The translations under genes were made by a program, and so were the position numbers. The notes below the pieces were generated by a model. It was not told where the DNA came from and did not search any database. It worked only from the letters and a program-made list of their open reading frames with translations. This document shows, one piece after another, positions 1 through 9,255 of a stretch of DNA of 62,095 nucleotides. The first letter of the stretch is position 1, and every line of letters begins with the position of its first letter. Source of the stretch: Pantoea stewartii subsp. stewartii (GTDB taxonomy: Bacteria > Pseudomonadota > Gammaproteobacteria > Enterobacterales > Enterobacteriaceae); assembly GCF_008801695.1 (NCBI RefSeq), contig NZ_VZPF01000020.1, forward strand, positions 1-62,095. The letters are read 5' to 3'.

Positions 1-50
1 GCCTTGTTGTAGTTGCACCAGTTGGTGATTTTGAATTTCTGCTTAGCCAC
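1..50 (-). CDS. IS903-type transposase, N-terminal fragment
   Basis: Read from a GTG at 50-48 the minus strand gives VAKQKFKITNWCNYK, which matches the amino terminus of IS903/IS102 transposases (AKQKFKITNWPAYN). Only about 16 residues fall in the window. The DDE catalytic domain lies beyond the edge, so activity cannot be judged. Confidence 0.82.
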   Translation of the reverse strand, partial: MAKQKFKITNWCNYNK

Positions 51-127
51 GGAACTGCCTGCATTATCAGGATTATGCGTGATCTGATCCTGCAACTCAG
101 CAAAAGTTCGATTTATTCAACAAAGCC
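1..127 (-). mobile_element. IS903-type (IS5 family) element, end fragment
   Basis: The terminal inverted repeat lies at 110-127 and reads, on the minus strand, GGCTTTGTTGAATAAATC, which is the IS903 end. Inside it the minus strand starts a transposase reading frame. The element runs off the left edge of the window, so its other end and target duplication are not visible. The same terminal sequence borders the three MITEs at 38093, 39785 and 45044, so this type of element is the likely source of the transposase that moved them. Confidence 0.88.
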
Positions 128-288
128 GGGCGGTGAGCGAAACAATAAACGCACTTGCGCAGAAAAAGCGCGAATAGCTAAAGCGTATTTATGCCTCTCA
201 GAAATTTCACATTTAGCGCCTGCGGTTTGGTATTTAGTCTGCGGCCCTTTACGCTCGTTGACAGGTTAACGAAAAAAAGGAATCGAGA

Positions 289-705
289 ATGAAATGGCAA
301 ATGGGTGCAGTTGCAGCGTTATTAATGGGTTCCGTTGCTTGTGCGGCAGAAACAACCGCGATGAAGAATCCGCTGAGTGTACACGTATTAAATCTGGAGA
401 CCGGCACGCCGACTCCCGGTATTTCTGTTGACCTCGAACATAAAGAACAGGGCAAGTGGGTTAAGCTTTCCTCAGGGGTAACCGATAAAAACGGCAGAAT
501 TAGTGCACTATTCCCGACAGATAAACAATATGAAACGGGCGATTATAAAGTTGTATTTAAAACGGGAGATTATTATCAGAAGGTTCAGCACGCGTCCTTT
601 TTCCCGGAAATTCCGGTGATATTTCACATGGACAAAAGTGAATCGCATTACCATATTCCATTGCTGCTGAGCCCGTACGGCTATTCTACCTATCGCGGTA
701 ATTAA
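289..705 (+). CDS. hiuH: 5-hydroxyisourate hydrolase, periplasmic (transthyretin-like)
   Basis: Hydrolyses 5-hydroxyisourate to OHCU in the uric acid to allantoin route. The 138 residues begin with a signal peptide (MKWQMGAVAALLMGSVACAAE, cleavage near residue 20), which predicts a periplasmic enzyme like E. coli HiuH (YedX). The mature part has the transthyretin fold hallmarks: LNLETGTPTPGISVDLE near the start, ESHYHIPLLLSPYGYSTYRG at the end. The family normally ends YRGS; here the last residue is Asn. A Shine-Dalgarno AAAGGAA precedes the ATG. No other purine catabolism gene is nearby. In E. coli anmK occupies the position upstream of mliC; here hiuH does. Confidence 0.93.
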   Translation: MKWQMGAVAALLMGSVACAAETTAMKNPLSVHVLNLETGTPTPGISVDLEHKEQGKWVKLSSGVTDKNGRISALFPTDKQYETGDYKVVFKTGDYYQKVQHASFFPEIPVIFHMDKSESHYHIPLLLSPYGYSTYRGN

Positions 706-710
706 TCTTC

Positions 711-750
711 ACCGGCAACGCCTGAATACCCGGGTGTTGCCGGTCTCTTT
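711..750 (+). terminator. Hairpin after hiuH
   Basis: ACCGGCAAC at 711-719 pairs with GTTGCCGGT at 736-744, a perfect 9-bp stem, followed by CTCTTT. The T run is short, so this is a weaker intrinsic terminator, but its place right after the hiuH stop fits. Confidence 0.65.
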
Positions 751-980
751 CGCCCCCTCCGCCCTGGTCATCGCCGCGCGATGTCGCGTTTTCCCGACCA
801 AACCCTGGCTTTGCAGTCTTCACCTTGCCACGCCCGGACAAAAAAACTTTTGCTGCTACGGGTGCGATCATCGGTTAAATTGCCCCTCTGTGCCGGAACG
901 GTTAACCGGCCGGTGCCGGAACCTTCATACCGAACAAAGCAGGGCGCGCTGTGCCTGCTTTACGTACAGGAGAATCGCTG

Positions 981-1295
981 ATGCGAAAAGGATTAACTGT
1001 GGTTGCCATGGTCATGCTGTCAGGCTGCAGCCTGATGCACAAATCGTCGCCCGCGCCAGAAACTTTACACTATCGCTGTGGCACCTTGCCGCTCACCGTC
1101 ACCCTGGATAACGCTAAAGATCAGGTCAGCTTTATCATGGATGGCAAACCGCTGACGCTGACGCAAACCGTTTCTGCCTCGGGGGCCCGCTACAGCGACG
1201 GACAGTATGTTTTCTGGTCTAAAGGAAACGGTGCTTTTATTGAGCGCAACGATAAAATCGTCGTGAATGACTGCGAGCTGCAACCGGCTGGTTAA
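981..1295 (+). CDS. mliC: MliC family lysozyme inhibitor lipoprotein
   Basis: Inhibits c-type lysozyme, protecting peptidoglycan. The 104-residue product starts with a lipoprotein signal, MRKGLTVVAMVMLSGC, with the lipobox LSGC at residues 13-16, so it should be anchored in the outer membrane. The mature part has the MliC/YdhA beta-barrel pattern: YRCGTLPLTV early, ARYSDGQYVFWSKGNGAFIE in the middle, and a late Cys (NDCEL) that can pair with the first one. ATG 981 was chosen over an upstream in-frame ATG at 951 because AGGAGA lies just before it and the lipobox falls at the usual distance. mliC-pdxH-tyrS is the E. coli order. Confidence 0.92.
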   Translation: MRKGLTVVAMVMLSGCSLMHKSSPAPETLHYRCGTLPLTVTLDNAKDQVSFIMDGKPLTLTQTVSASGARYSDGQYVFWSKGNGAFIERNDKIVVNDCELQPAG

Positions 1296-1318
1296 CGTTA
1301 TCTGAGTGAGTGTGCATG

Positions 1319-1975
1319 ATGAGTGACAATGAAATGCTGCAAAACATTGCCCACCTGCGTCGTGAATACACGCGCGGTGGTCTGCGTCGTAACGATTTGC
1401 CGGATAATCCGCTGGCGCTGTTCGAAAGCTGGTTAAAGCAGGCCTGCGAGGCGCAATTGCCCGATCCTACAGCCATGACGGTAGCCACGGTCGATGAGCA
1501 AGGCCAGCCTTATCAGCGTATCGTGCTGTTGAAGCATTATGATGAACGGGGCATGGTGTTCTATACCAACCTCGGCAGCCGTAAAGCACAGCATCTGGCC
1601 AACAATCCGCGTATTTCGCTGCATTTCCCATGGCATTTTCTGGAGCGCCAGGTCATGGTGCTGGGCGAAGTCGAAAAACTGTCGCCGCTGGACGTCCTGA
1701 AATATTTCAGCAGCCGCCCGCGTGACAGCCAGATCGGTGCCTGGGTTTCGCGTCAGTCCAGCCGGATTTCTGCCCGCGGTGTGCTGGAAGCGAAGTTTCT
1801 GGAACTGAAGCAGAAATTCCAGCAGGGCGATGTGCCGCTGCCCAGTTTTTGGGGCGGCTATCGGGTAAAATTTAACACCATGGAGTTCTGGCAAGGGGGC
1901 GAGCATCGCCTTCACGATCGTTTCCTCTACCAACGGGATAACGACGGCTGGAAAATTGACCGACTCGCCCCGTAA
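1319..1975 (+). CDS. pdxH: Pyridoxine/pyridoxamine 5'-phosphate oxidase
   Basis: FMN-dependent oxidase that converts PNP or PMP to pyridoxal 5'-phosphate, the last step of vitamin B6 synthesis and salvage. It has 218 residues, the E. coli length, and is nearly collinear with it: AHLRREYT near the N terminus, [19 protein letters not shown] in the FMN-binding core, [25 protein letters not shown], and [14 protein letters not shown] at the C terminus. The ATG at 1319 matches the MSDN start of E. coli; a GTG at 1310 and an ATG at 1316 lie just upstream in frame. It sits 23 nt after mliC. With pdxY downstream, it makes this a B6 region. Confidence 0.97.
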   Translation: MSDNEMLQNIAHLRREYTRGGLRRNDLPDNPLALFESWLKQACEAQLPDPTAMTVATVDEQGQPYQRIVLLKHYDERGMVFYTNLGSRKAQHLANNPRISLHFPWHFLERQVMVLGEVEKLSPLDVLKYFSSRPRDSQIGAWVSRQSSRISARGVLEAKFLELKQKFQQGDVPLPSFWGGYRVKFNTMEFWQGGEHRLHDRFLYQRDNDGWKIDRLAP

Positions 1976-2111
1976 AACTGCGCTTTCCCCTTATCAGCGC
2001 TGGCACAGAAGCCGTCAGCGCTTTATGCTATAGCCCTCATTTTTTTCTTCCGCAACTCAGCGGAAAGCTGTGTACCAGCCTAGGTGCAGTCTGATCAATT
2101 TGGAGTCAGTG

Positions 2112-3386
2112 ATGACCAGCAGTAACTTGATACAACAATTGCAAGAACGGGGCCTGATCGCCCAGGTGACGGATGAAGACGCGTTAGTCGAGAAACTGGC
2201 GCAAGGGCCAATTTCGCTCTATTGCGGCTTTGACCCCACTGCTGACAGCTTGCACTTGGGCCATCTGGTACCGCTGCTCTGCCTGAAACGTTTTCAGGAC
2301 GCCGGACACAGGCCGGTGGCACTGGTGGGCGGCGCAACCGGTCTGATTGGCGATCCCAGTTTTAAAGCGGCAGAGCGTAAGCTCAACACCAGCGAAACCG
2401 TCGGTGAATGGGTCGAAAAAATCCGTAAACAGGTTGCGCCATTCCTGGATTTTGACTGTGGTGCGAACAGTGCGATTGCGGCCAACAACTATGACTGGTT
2501 TGGCAATATGAACGTGCTGACCTTCCTGCGTGACATTGGTAAACACTTCTCGGTTAACCAGATGATCAACAAGGAAGCGGTCAAACAGCGTCTGAACCGT
2601 GACGACCAGGGGATCTCGTTTACCGAATTCTCCTACAACCTGTTGCAGGGCTATGATTTTGCCTGCCTGAACGAACTGCACGGCGTAGCGCTGCAGATCG
2701 GCGGCTCGGACCAGTGGGGCAACATCACTTCCGGTATCGATCTGACACGTCGTCTGCATCAGAACCAGGTGTTTGGTCTGACCGTTCCTCTGATCACCAA
2801 ATCGGACGGCACCAAGTTCGGTAAGACCGAAGGCGGCGCGGTCTGGCTGGATGCTAAGAAAACCAGCCCGTACAAGTTCTACCAGTTCTGGATCAACACC
2901 GCCGATGCGGATGTTTACCGTTTCCTGAAATTCTTCACGTTCCTGAGCATTGAAGAGATTAATGCCCTGGAAGAAGAAGATAAAAACAGCGGAACCGCGC
3001 CGCGTGCACAGTATGTCCTGGCCGAGCAGGTTACGCACCTGGTTCATGGCGAAGAGGGCCTGGCAGCCGCGAAACGCATCACGGAAAGTCTGTTCTCCGG
3101 TGCGCTCAGTGACATGACCGAGGCCGATTTCGAACAGCTGGCGCAGGACGGCATGCCCACCATCACGCTGTCTGCTGAGGACGATCTGCAGCAGGCACTG
3201 GTTAAAGCGGAGCTGGTACCGTCACGCGGCCAGGCGCGCACCATGATTGGCTCAAATGCCGTATCGCTGAACGGTGAGAAGCAGTCTGATGCGGAATACC
3301 GCTTCCGCGACAGCGACAAGCTGTTTAACCGCTTCACGTTATTACGCCGCGGTAAAAAACATTACTGCCTGATCAACTGGCAGTAG
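2112..3386 (+). CDS. tyrS: Tyrosyl-tRNA synthetase
   Basis: Class I aminoacyl-tRNA synthetase that charges tRNA-Tyr. It has 424 residues, as in E. coli. The HIGH-type signature is HLGH near residue 48 and the KMSKS-type loop is KFGKT near residue 235. The tyrosine pocket segment GGSDQWGNI is present. The C-terminal S4-like domain that binds tRNA ([19 protein letters not shown]) is complete. ATG 2112 was chosen over an in-frame ATG at 2070 because it gives the family start MTSSNLI and has GGAG upstream. A strong terminator follows. Confidence 0.98.
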   Translation: MTSSNLIQQLQERGLIAQVTDEDALVEKLAQGPISLYCGFDPTADSLHLGHLVPLLCLKRFQDAGHRPVALVGGATGLIGDPSFKAAERKLNTSETVGEWVEKIRKQVAPFLDFDCGANSAIAANNYDWFGNMNVLTFLRDIGKHFSVNQMINKEAVKQRLNRDDQGISFTEFSYNLLQGYDFACLNELHGVALQIGGSDQWGNITSGIDLTRRLHQNQVFGLTVPLITKSDGTKFGKTEGGAVWLDAKKTSPYKFYQFWINTADADVYRFLKFFTFLSIEEINALEEEDKNSGTAPRAQYVLAEQVTHLVHGEEGLAAAKRITESLFSGALSDMTEADFEQLAQDGMPTITLSAEDDLQQALVKAELVPSRGQARTMIGSNAVSLNGEKQSDAEYRFRDSDKLFNRFTLLRRGKKHYCLINWQ

Positions 3387-3392
3387 CTTTTC

Positions 3393-3416
3393 AGGGCCGG
3401 TTTCCGGCCCTTTTTT
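3393..3416 (+). terminator. tyrS terminator
   Basis: AGGGCCGG at 3393-3400 pairs with CCGGCCCT at 3404-3411 around a three-base loop, followed directly by a T run. A classic intrinsic terminator. It suggests that pdxY, starting at 3443, depends on read-through or its own promoter. Confidence 0.9.
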
Positions 3417-3442
3417 ATGGCAAGGCAGGACAGGGTAAAAAA

Positions 3443-4303
3443 GTGAAAAACGTTTTAGCAATTCAGTCGCACGTGGTGTTTGGTCATGCAGGCAATGCGG
3501 CGGCAGAGTTCCCGATGCGCCGTATGGGCGTGAACGTCTGGCCGCTGAATACCGTGCAGTTTTCCAATCATACACAGTATGGGCACTGGACCGGCACCGT
3601 CATGCCGGCGTCGCATCTCACCGACATTGTCAAAGGCATCGCCGATATCGACCGCCTGAAAACCTGTGATGCGGTGTTAAGCGGCTATCTGGGATCGGCC
3701 GAACAGGGCGAAAAGATTCTGGACATCGTGCATCAGGTAAAAGCCGCCAACCCCGAGGCCTGGTATTTTTGCGATCCGGTCATGGGGCATCCGGAAAAGG
3801 GCTGCATTGTGGCACCGGGCGTGGCGGAGTTTCACTGCAAAATGGCGCTACCGGCCAGCGATATCATCGCGCCAAATCTGCTGGAGCTGGAAATGCTCAG
3901 CGAACGCACGGTAACCAGTGTCGAATCCGCCGTTGAGGCTGCCCGCCTGCTGATCACGCAGGGGCCAAAAGTGGTGCTGATTAAGCATCTGGCACGGGCA
4001 GGGCGCCGCAGCGATCGCTTTGAAATGCTGCTGGTCACCGCCGACGAAGCCTGGCACATCAGCCGTCCGCTGGTGGACTTTGGCGTTCGCCAGCCTGTAG
4101 GCGTGGGCGATTTAACCAGCGGCTTATTGCTGGTCGATCTGCTGCACGGACAGTCGCTGCAGGCGGCGCTGGAGCACGTCACGGCCGCCGTCTATGAAGT
4201 GATGCTGAAAACGCATGAGATGGGGGAATATGAGCTGCAGTTGGTTGCCGCGCAGGACGCTATCGCCCGGCCAACGCACTATTTTCCGGCAGAGAAGCTG
4301 TAA
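3443..4303 (+). CDS. pdxY: Pyridoxal kinase PdxY
   Basis: Phosphorylates pyridoxal in the B6 salvage pathway; ribokinase-like fold in the cytoplasm. 286 residues against 287 in E. coli, aligning throughout. Visible landmarks are [20 protein letters not shown] at the N terminus (substrate-binding segment), the internal [18 protein letters not shown], and [13 protein letters not shown], whose GxGD carries the catalytic Asp. The start is a GTG at 3443, which gives [10 protein letters not shown] as in the family; AGGACAGGG lies upstream. It faces gstA across a shared bidirectional terminator. Confidence 0.96.
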   Translation: MKNVLAIQSHVVFGHAGNAAAEFPMRRMGVNVWPLNTVQFSNHTQYGHWTGTVMPASHLTDIVKGIADIDRLKTCDAVLSGYLGSAEQGEKILDIVHQVKAANPEAWYFCDPVMGHPEKGCIVAPGVAEFHCKMALPASDIIAPNLLELEMLSERTVTSVESAVEAARLLITQGPKVVLIKHLARAGRRSDRFEMLLVTADEAWHISRPLVDFGVRQPVGVGDLTSGLLLVDLLHGQSLQAALEHVTAAVYEVMLKTHEMGEYELQLVAAQDAIARPTHYFPAEKL

Positions 4304-4331
4304 AAAAAGGGCCGGTAACGGCCCTGATCGT
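4302..4331. terminator. Bidirectional terminator between pdxY and gstA
   Basis: A run of A at 4302-4308, then AGGGCCG (4308-4314) pairing with CGGCCCT (4319-4325). Read on the minus strand it ends in a T run, which suits gstA; the stem also lies 5 nt past the pdxY stop. Confidence 0.85.
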
Positions 4332-4332
4332 G

Positions 4333-4938
4333 TCAGATAAGGCCTTCCGCTTTTAGCGCGGCCTGAACCGATGGCCGTTCTTCAACGCGCGCAAACCACT
4401 GTTGCAGGTGGCTCAACGCGCTGACATCCAGGTTCAGCGCTTTCGCCCAGCGCGTCACCACATACAGATAAGCATCCGCAACGCTGAAATGCACGCCCAT
4501 CAGCCACGGCTTGTCCTGCAGTTCACCGTTTACCCAGGCAAATTTTGCCTCCAGCTGACGGCGCACCAGCGCTTTGTACTCGTCGGGCGCATCGTTGCGG
4601 AACAGCGGTGAAAAACTCTTATGTAACTCACTGCTGATGTAGCCGAGCCACTCAATGGTGTGATAACGCGTCAGGCTGCCGACGGGGGCCAGAAGATGAC
4701 GATCGGGCTTGAGATCGGCCAGGTACTGCACAATCGCCGCGCCTTCGGTCAGGACATTACCCTCACTCAATTGCAGCGCCGGTACCTGACCCTTGGGATT
4801 GATTTGACGAAAATCATCCCCGCGCTCGGTGAGCTTGGTTTGCAGGTCGACATTGACCTGAGTGAAATCCAGAGCACATTCAAGCAGAACAATATGGGGT
4901 GAAAGAGAACAGGCACCAGCTTTACAAAACAGTTTCAT
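4333..4938 (-). CDS. gstA: Glutathione S-transferase GstA
   Basis: Conjugates glutathione to electrophiles; cytoplasmic beta-class GST. 201 residues, as in E. coli GstA. The thioredoxin-fold N-terminal domain (residues 1-80) contains MKLFCKAGACSLSPH with the beta-class Cys near residue 10 and the glutathione-binding NPKGQVPAL...LTEGAAIVQYLAD. The all-helical C-terminal domain has FSVADAYLYVVTRWA, the family N-capping box. An in-frame ATG one codon upstream (4941) gives MMKLF; 4938 gives the usual MKLF. Neighbours pdxY and dtpA match E. coli order. Confidence 0.95.
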   Translation of the reverse strand: MKLFCKAGACSLSPHIVLLECALDFTQVNVDLQTKLTERGDDFRQINPKGQVPALQLSEGNVLTEGAAIVQYLADLKPDRHLLAPVGSLTRYHTIEWLGYISSELHKSFSPLFRNDAPDEYKALVRRQLEAKFAWVNGELQDKPWLMGVHFSVADAYLYVVTRWAKALNLDVSALSHLQQWFARVEERPSVQAALKAEGLI

Positions 4939-5040
4939 CATGAAGCCACCATGTTGCGAGTCGTGTTTGCATAGTAATCCCCTGTGGCAGAATTACCAGT
5001 TATTAGCATGAGTAATCTACCAGGAACCGATCGGCGACAA

Positions 5041-5072
5041 AAACAAAAAAACCGGGCAAGGCCCGGTTTTTG
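5041..5072. terminator. Bidirectional terminator after dtpA
   Basis: AACCGGGC (5050-5057) pairs with GCCCGGTT (5061-5068), with an A run before and a T run after. On the minus strand it lies just past the dtpA stop at 5092. Confidence 0.88.
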
Positions 5073-5091
5073 CTGCGTGTCAAAATCGCAC

Positions 5092-6576
5092 TCAGGCTTT
5101 TTCCGCTTCCGTCGTCTGCGTCATACGGTTCAGCAGCGGGGCCGTCACCAGCATCAGCACAGCGATGACGGCGGTGGCAATCCCGATCTGCTGGAACACT
5201 TTGCCGTACGTGACCAGCGAAATCAGCGGATCGGTAACGTTTTCAGGCACCGCCATCAGGTTGGCCACTTTACCGGCAATGACGGCAGCACCCGCGGTGG
5301 TCAGGAACCATGAGCCCATGATAAAGCCCATCAGGCGCTGTGGAACCAGCTGTGCCACCATCGCCAGGCCCAGTCCCGAAATCATCAGTTCGCCGATACT
5401 TTGCAGGCCATAGCTGAGAATGAGCCAGTTCAGGGACACGATACCGGCATCGCTGGCAAATTTCGCGCCGACAGGCAATACCAGGAACGCGGCAGAACAC
5501 AGCACCATGCCGATAGCGAACTTGTGCGGCATCGGCAGCTTGTCGCCCAGCTTGTTATACACGGCTGCCAGAATGGGGCTGGCCAGCATAATCCAGAACG
5601 GGTTCAGCGCCTGGAACTGCTCTGGCGCAAAGGTAATGCCAAAAAGGGTATGCTCAACGTTACGAATCGCAAAGAAGTTCAGCGACGTAGGCATCTGCAT
5701 GTAAAGCACGAAGAAGACGATGGCTTCGACCATCAGCAGGAAAGCGACAATCATACGGCGACGTGCCGCGCCCTTCAGTGCGAAGGCTTCTTTGGCAAAG
5801 ATCACCATAATGCCCAGCGCAATCAGGCACAGCAGAATACGGGCAATGGCCTGATGGTGCAGCATCCAGTTAGCCAGGGCGATCAACACCACAATACCTG
5901 CCAGCGTCATCAGCAGTTTGCCGAACTGGAGTGGGGCAAAGTCCGGTTTGGAACCAAAGTCTTTCACCAGGCGCTTACAGAACAGGAAGTTAAGCAGCGT
6001 GATGACCAGGCCGATCACCGACAGCGAAAATGCCACGTTATAGCCATATTTCTCGGCTAACCACGGCGTCAGCATCATTGAAAACAGTGAGCCGATGTTG
6101 ATGGACATGTAGAACATGGTAAAGGCGCCATCAATGCGCGGATCGTCTTTCTCGTAGCAGGTGGAAAGCAGGGAAGAGGGGTTCGCTTTAAACAAGCCGC
6201 TGCCCACCGCAATAGTCGCCATACCGATATAGACGACGCTGACGTTATGACCGGAGAAGGCGACAAGCGCGTAGCCGATGGCCAGTACCAGTACACCCAG
6301 CACGATAACGCGTTTGGTGCCCAGCACTTTATCGCCCAGCCAGCCGCCGATAGCGACCAGACCATAAACCAGTGCGCTAAAGGACGAGAACAGGGTAATG
6401 GAGTCGGACTCCGACATGCCCAGCTGTCGAACCAGATAGACGGCCATAATGGCCTGTAGGCCGTAGTAGCCAAAACGTTCCCATAATTCGATTGAAAAGA
6501 TCAGGTAAAACGCTTTGGGCTGTTTAAAAGCATTAAGGCTGACGGCCTCGTCGGTGTGTTTGTTTGCAGTTGACAC
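5092..6576 (-). CDS. dtpA: Dipeptide/tripeptide:proton symporter DtpA
   Basis: Proton-coupled uptake of di- and tripeptides; POT/PTR family in the inner membrane with 14 predicted helices. 494 residues. It opens with [29 protein letters not shown], which includes the family ExxERFxYYG motif used in proton coupling. A second signature, [14 protein letters not shown], lies near residue 145. The reading frame is open upstream to 6639, but the GTG at 6576 is preferred: it gives [16 protein letters not shown], as in E. coli DtpA, and AGAGG precedes it. Its upstream region is about 600 bp long and shared with a divergent gene. Confidence 0.95.
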   Translation of the reverse strand: MSTANKHTDEAVSLNAFKQPKAFYLIFSIELWERFGYYGLQAIMAVYLVRQLGMSESDSITLFSSFSALVYGLVAIGGWLGDKVLGTKRVIVLGVLVLAIGYALVAFSGHNVSVVYIGMATIAVGSGLFKANPSSLLSTCYEKDDPRIDGAFTMFYMSINIGSLFSMMLTPWLAEKYGYNVAFSLSVIGLVITLLNFLFCKRLVKDFGSKPDFAPLQFGKLLMTLAGIVVLIALANWMLHHQAIARILLCLIALGIMVIFAKEAFALKGAARRRMIVAFLLMVEAIVFFVLYMQMPTSLNFFAIRNVEHTLFGITFAPEQFQALNPFWIMLASPILAAVYNKLGDKLPMPHKFAIGMVLCSAAFLVLPVGAKFASDAGIVSLNWLILSYGLQSIGELMISGLGLAMVAQLVPQRLMGFIMGSWFLTTAGAAVIAGKVANLMAVPENVTDPLISLVTYGKVFQQIGIATAVIAVLMLVTAPLLNRMTQTTEAEKA

Positions 6577-7173
6577 TTGTACCTCTGTTATTTCATATCC
6601 TGCGTCGTGACAGGCATTCCGTCCGCGCCATGTGATCACACCATGGGCCAGATTTTTATTAGATGGGAAAAACGGCGACTAATTTGGCTGAATAAAGGCG
6701 GCAGGGCAAGCGTTTTCTACCTTCTGCCAGACAGGGTCAATATGGTGTTAAAACCTAAATAAATATTACTGATTAAAATTTTGTCATGTTTTCAGGTTTT
6801 TTATTGGTTCAAAATACCTGCGTGGAGCTTTTCAGATCGTCAATAATGACATTAACCACTAAGCGGCGGTTGCGTAGAGCTTTGCTTTGGAAAGTGATCT
6901 TTCACCAGAATAAAGCGCCGGAAATGCGGCTTTTGACGTCGTTTTGCTGAAATAATCTGCATATTATGACGCAAAACGACGTCGGGTGCGCAATAAAGTT
7001 GATTAAACTCACATTATTCGCTGTTATTTCAGCAGAAGAAAAATGGTTTCATCAGGAAATAATGCGTCCGGCCCTTAATTAACAGGCGTAAAAAACCAGC
7101 AAAAATGCGCTCACCTGCTCGACAGCGCACGCGCACTCACGTAGCCTCTTTATTTCCTAAAAAGGATGTTGCT
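6577..7173. other. Divergent intergenic region, dtpA / amidotransferase-like gene
   Basis: About 600 bp without a convincing gene; a 61-codon frame at 6577-6762 has no recognisable features. It must hold promoters for both flanking genes. It is AT-rich between 6720 and 7080 and contains the long inverted repeat listed separately. Confidence 0.6.
6935..6983. repeat. 13-bp perfect inverted repeat
   Basis: GACGTCGTTTTGC at 6935-6947 and its exact reverse complement GCAAAACGACGTC at 6971-6983, separated by 23 bp of AT-rich sequence. No T run follows, so it is not a usual terminator. It lies about 190 bp upstream of the gene at 7174. It could bind a dimeric regulator at two faces or form a hairpin in RNA; the function is unknown. 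Confidence 0.8.
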
Positions 7174-7878
7174 ATGTCGTTATCTTTACGTCTCGCCTTA
7201 GTGGGTGACTACCGCCCGGACGCTGTTTCGCATCAATCCATTCCCCTGGCGCTGGCGCGCGCCGCGGCGCACCTTGCCATCCCGATTGAGCCTGACTGGA
7301 TTCCCACTCCGGATTTAGATGATCTGTCCGCCGTTACGCAGCATGATGCCGTCTGGCTGGTGCCCGGCAGCCCCTATAAAAACGATGACGGCGTGTTTAG
7401 CATGCTGCGTTGGGTACGGGAAAACGGTAAGCCCTTTCTCGGCTCCTGTGGCGGGTTTCAGTATGCGGTTATCGACTATGCCCGCCACGTATTGGGCTGG
7501 GAAGATGCCAGTCATGCCGAAACCAGCGAAACCGGTCGGATGGTGATTGCGCCGCTAAGCTGCTCACTGGTCGAACAGCGAGGGGAGGTCACGTTTGCAC
7601 CCGGCTCGCGTATGGCCAGCGCCTACGGTGCGCTGACCAGCGATGAAGGTTATCATTGCAATTTTGGCGTGAACCCGGCTTTCAGTGCGGCGCTGCAGGG
7701 TAAAAACATGCGGATCACGTCCTGGGATCTGAACGGCGATGTGCGCGGCATTGAACTGACCGATCATCCTTTCTATGTCGCCACCTTATTCCAGTCCGAA
7801 CGGGCGGCATTACAGGATAAGGATTCGCCGCTGGTGATGGCCTGGATGCGGGCGGCGCTGGCGCAGCGTCAGCGCTGA
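7174..7878 (+). CDS. CTP synthase C-terminal-region-related protein (class I glutamine amidotransferase fold)
   Basis: 234 residues that resemble only the glutaminase half of CTP synthase; the synthetase half is absent. ALVGDYRPDAVSHQSIPLALARAA matches the start of the PyrG GATase domain. The nucleophile elbow is GSCGGFQYAV, with the Cys at about residue 91. The place where CTP synthase has the catalytic FHPE reads FQSE, so the His of the triad appears replaced by Gln. NCBI uses the family name 'CTP synthase C-terminal region-related (seleno)protein'; its reaction is unknown to me. ATG 7174 follows AAAGGAT at good spacing. It sits between dtpA and nth, where E. coli has no such gene, so it is an insertion in the backbone. 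Confidence 0.78.
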   Translation: MSLSLRLALVGDYRPDAVSHQSIPLALARAAAHLAIPIEPDWIPTPDLDDLSAVTQHDAVWLVPGSPYKNDDGVFSMLRWVRENGKPFLGSCGGFQYAVIDYARHVLGWEDASHAETSETGRMVIAPLSCSLVEQRGEVTFAPGSRMASAYGALTSDEGYHCNFGVNPAFSAALQGKNMRITSWDLNGDVRGIELTDHPFYVATLFQSERAALQDKDSPLVMAWMRAALAQRQR

Positions 7879-7885
7879 ACAGTAA

Positions 7886-7913
7886 AACAGCCTGTGACCA
7901 GTCCCAGGCTGTT
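7886..7913. terminator. Hairpin between converging genes
   Basis: AACAGCCTG (7886-7894) pairs with CAGGCTGTT (7905-7913). It sits between the convergent ends of the amidotransferase-like gene and nth and probably serves both, though T runs are poor. Confidence 0.7.
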
Positions 7914-7921
7914 ATCCGGGC

Positions 7922-8554
7922 TTATTCGACCTTATCGGGATATTCACACAGGTCTTCAATCAGGCAGGACCCGCAACGCGGTTTGCGCGCCACGCAGGTG
8001 TAACGCCCGTGCAGAATCAGCCAGTGATGGCAGTCGACTTTAAACGCCTTCGGCACGACTTTTAACAGTTTCTCTTCGACCTGCTCGACGTTCTTACCCG
8101 GCGCAAAATTCGTCCGGTTGCAGACGCGGAAAATGTGCGTATCCACCGCAATCGTCGGCCAGCCAAAAGCCGTATTCAGCACCACGTTAGCCGTTTTACG
8201 GCCGACGCCAGGTAAGGCTTCGAGCGCGGCGCGATCTTCAGGCACCTGACCGCCGTGCTGGTCCAGTAAAATACGGCAGGTCTTAATCACGTTCTCGGCT
8301 TTACTGTTGAACAGGCCGATCGTTTTGATGTACTCCTTCACGCCGTCCACGCCCAGCGCCAGCATCGCAGCAGGTGTATTCGCCACCGGGTACAGCTTTG
8401 CAGTAGCCTTGTTAACGCTCACGTCCGTCGCCTGAGCCGACAGCAGAACCGCAATCAGCAGTTCAAACGGCGAGGTGAACTGCAGCTCGGTCGTGGGGTG
8501 AGGGTTGGCCTGCTGCAGACGACTGAGAATCTCAATGCGTTTCGTCTGGTTCAC
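7922..8554 (-). CDS. nth: Endonuclease III
   Basis: DNA glycosylase and AP lyase that removes oxidised pyrimidines in base excision repair. 210 residues (E. coli 211). The helix-hairpin-helix [13 protein letters not shown] carries the catalytic Lys near residue 120, and [11 protein letters not shown] carries the catalytic Asp near 138. The four Cys of the [4Fe-4S] loop are seen near the C terminus as [17 protein letters not shown]. The start codon overlaps the end of rsxE by 4 nt, so nth is the last gene of the rsx operon, as in E. coli. Confidence 0.98.
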   Translation of the reverse strand: MNQTKRIEILSRLQQANPHPTTELQFTSPFELLIAVLLSAQATDVSVNKATAKLYPVANTPAAMLALGVDGVKEYIKTIGLFNSKAENVIKTCRILLDQHGGQVPEDRAALEALPGVGRKTANVVLNTAFGWPTIAVDTHIFRVCNRTNFAPGKNVEQVEEKLLKVVPKAFKVDCHHWLILHGRYTCVARKPRCGSCLIEDLCEYPDKVE

Positions 8555-9255
8555 ACGGCTTTTCCCGTGTTGCCCTGCGGCGCATCAAGCGCCGCGTCTT
8601 CTGCGCGACGCGCTGCGCGCTGCTTCATTTTCTGATCGATCACATATTTCCCCGCCAGCATCATGCCCAGACCGATAAAGGCACCCGGCGGGAGCATTGC
8701 CAGCAGCATTGGCGAGTTAAAATGAATCACGTCAATACGCAACACTTTAGCCCAGGGCCCCAGTAACTGATCCGCACCGTTAAACAATGTGCCGCTGCCG
8801 ATGATTTCACGGATTGATCCCAGTACCACCATTGCACAGGTGGCGCCCATACCGATAGCAAAGCCATCCAGTGCGGCAAGAGGAATACTGCTTTTCGAGG
8901 CCACGGCTTCAGCCCGGCCCACTACGATGCAGTTGGTCACGATCAGCGGAATAAAAATACCGAGTGACTGATACAGACCGTAGGCGTAAGCGTTAATCAG
9001 CATCTGCACGGAGCTTACGACAGAGGCGATGATCATCACGTAGATAGGAATACGGATCTCAGAAGGCACCCAACGGCGCGAGGCCGAAATAAAACTGTTT
9101 GTCAGGGTCAGCACCAGCGTCGTGGCAAGCCCCAGCCCCAGAGCATTGGTGGCCGTGGCGGTCACCGCCAGCAAAGGGCACAGGCCCAGCAGCTGCACCA
9201 GCGCCGAGTTATTTTTCCACAGCCCGCCGACCAGCAGGTTTTTCGCTTCACTCAT
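8551..9255 (-). CDS. rsxE: Rsx electron transport complex subunit E
   Basis: Membrane subunit of the Rsx (Rnf-like) complex, which uses electrons from NADH or reduced carriers to keep the SoxR iron-sulphur cluster reduced. 234 residues with about six hydrophobic helices and the RnfE-type segment [23 protein letters not shown]. The ATG at 9255 is preferred over 9267 because it gives the family start MSEAKNLL. The C-terminal tail is short and charged. It overlaps both rsxG and nth, so translation is probably coupled. Confidence 0.95.
   Translation of the reverse strand: MSEAKNLLVGGLWKNNSALVQLLGLCPLLAVTATATNALGLGLATTLVLTLTNSFISASRRWVPSEIRIPIYVMIIASVVSSVQMLINAYAYGLYQSLGIFIPLIVTNCIVVGRAEAVASKSSIPLAALDGFAIGMGATCAMVVLGSIREIIGSGTLFNGADQLLGPWAKVLRIDVIHFNSPMLLAMLPPGAFIGLGMMLAGKYVIDQKMKQRAARRAEDAALDAPQGNTGKAV

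Noticed and set aside
734..1111. 125-codon plus-strand frame before mliC
   Set aside because: Cys/Arg-rich with no family resemblance, overlaps mliC in another frame and has no ribosome site.
2184..3047. 287-codon open frame on the minus strand
   Set aside because: It is antisense to tyrS, which is full-length and conserved; the frame has no family features and reflects codon bias.
5401..6060. 219-codon plus-strand frame
   Set aside because: Antisense to dtpA, rich in Gln and His as expected from the complement of a membrane protein.
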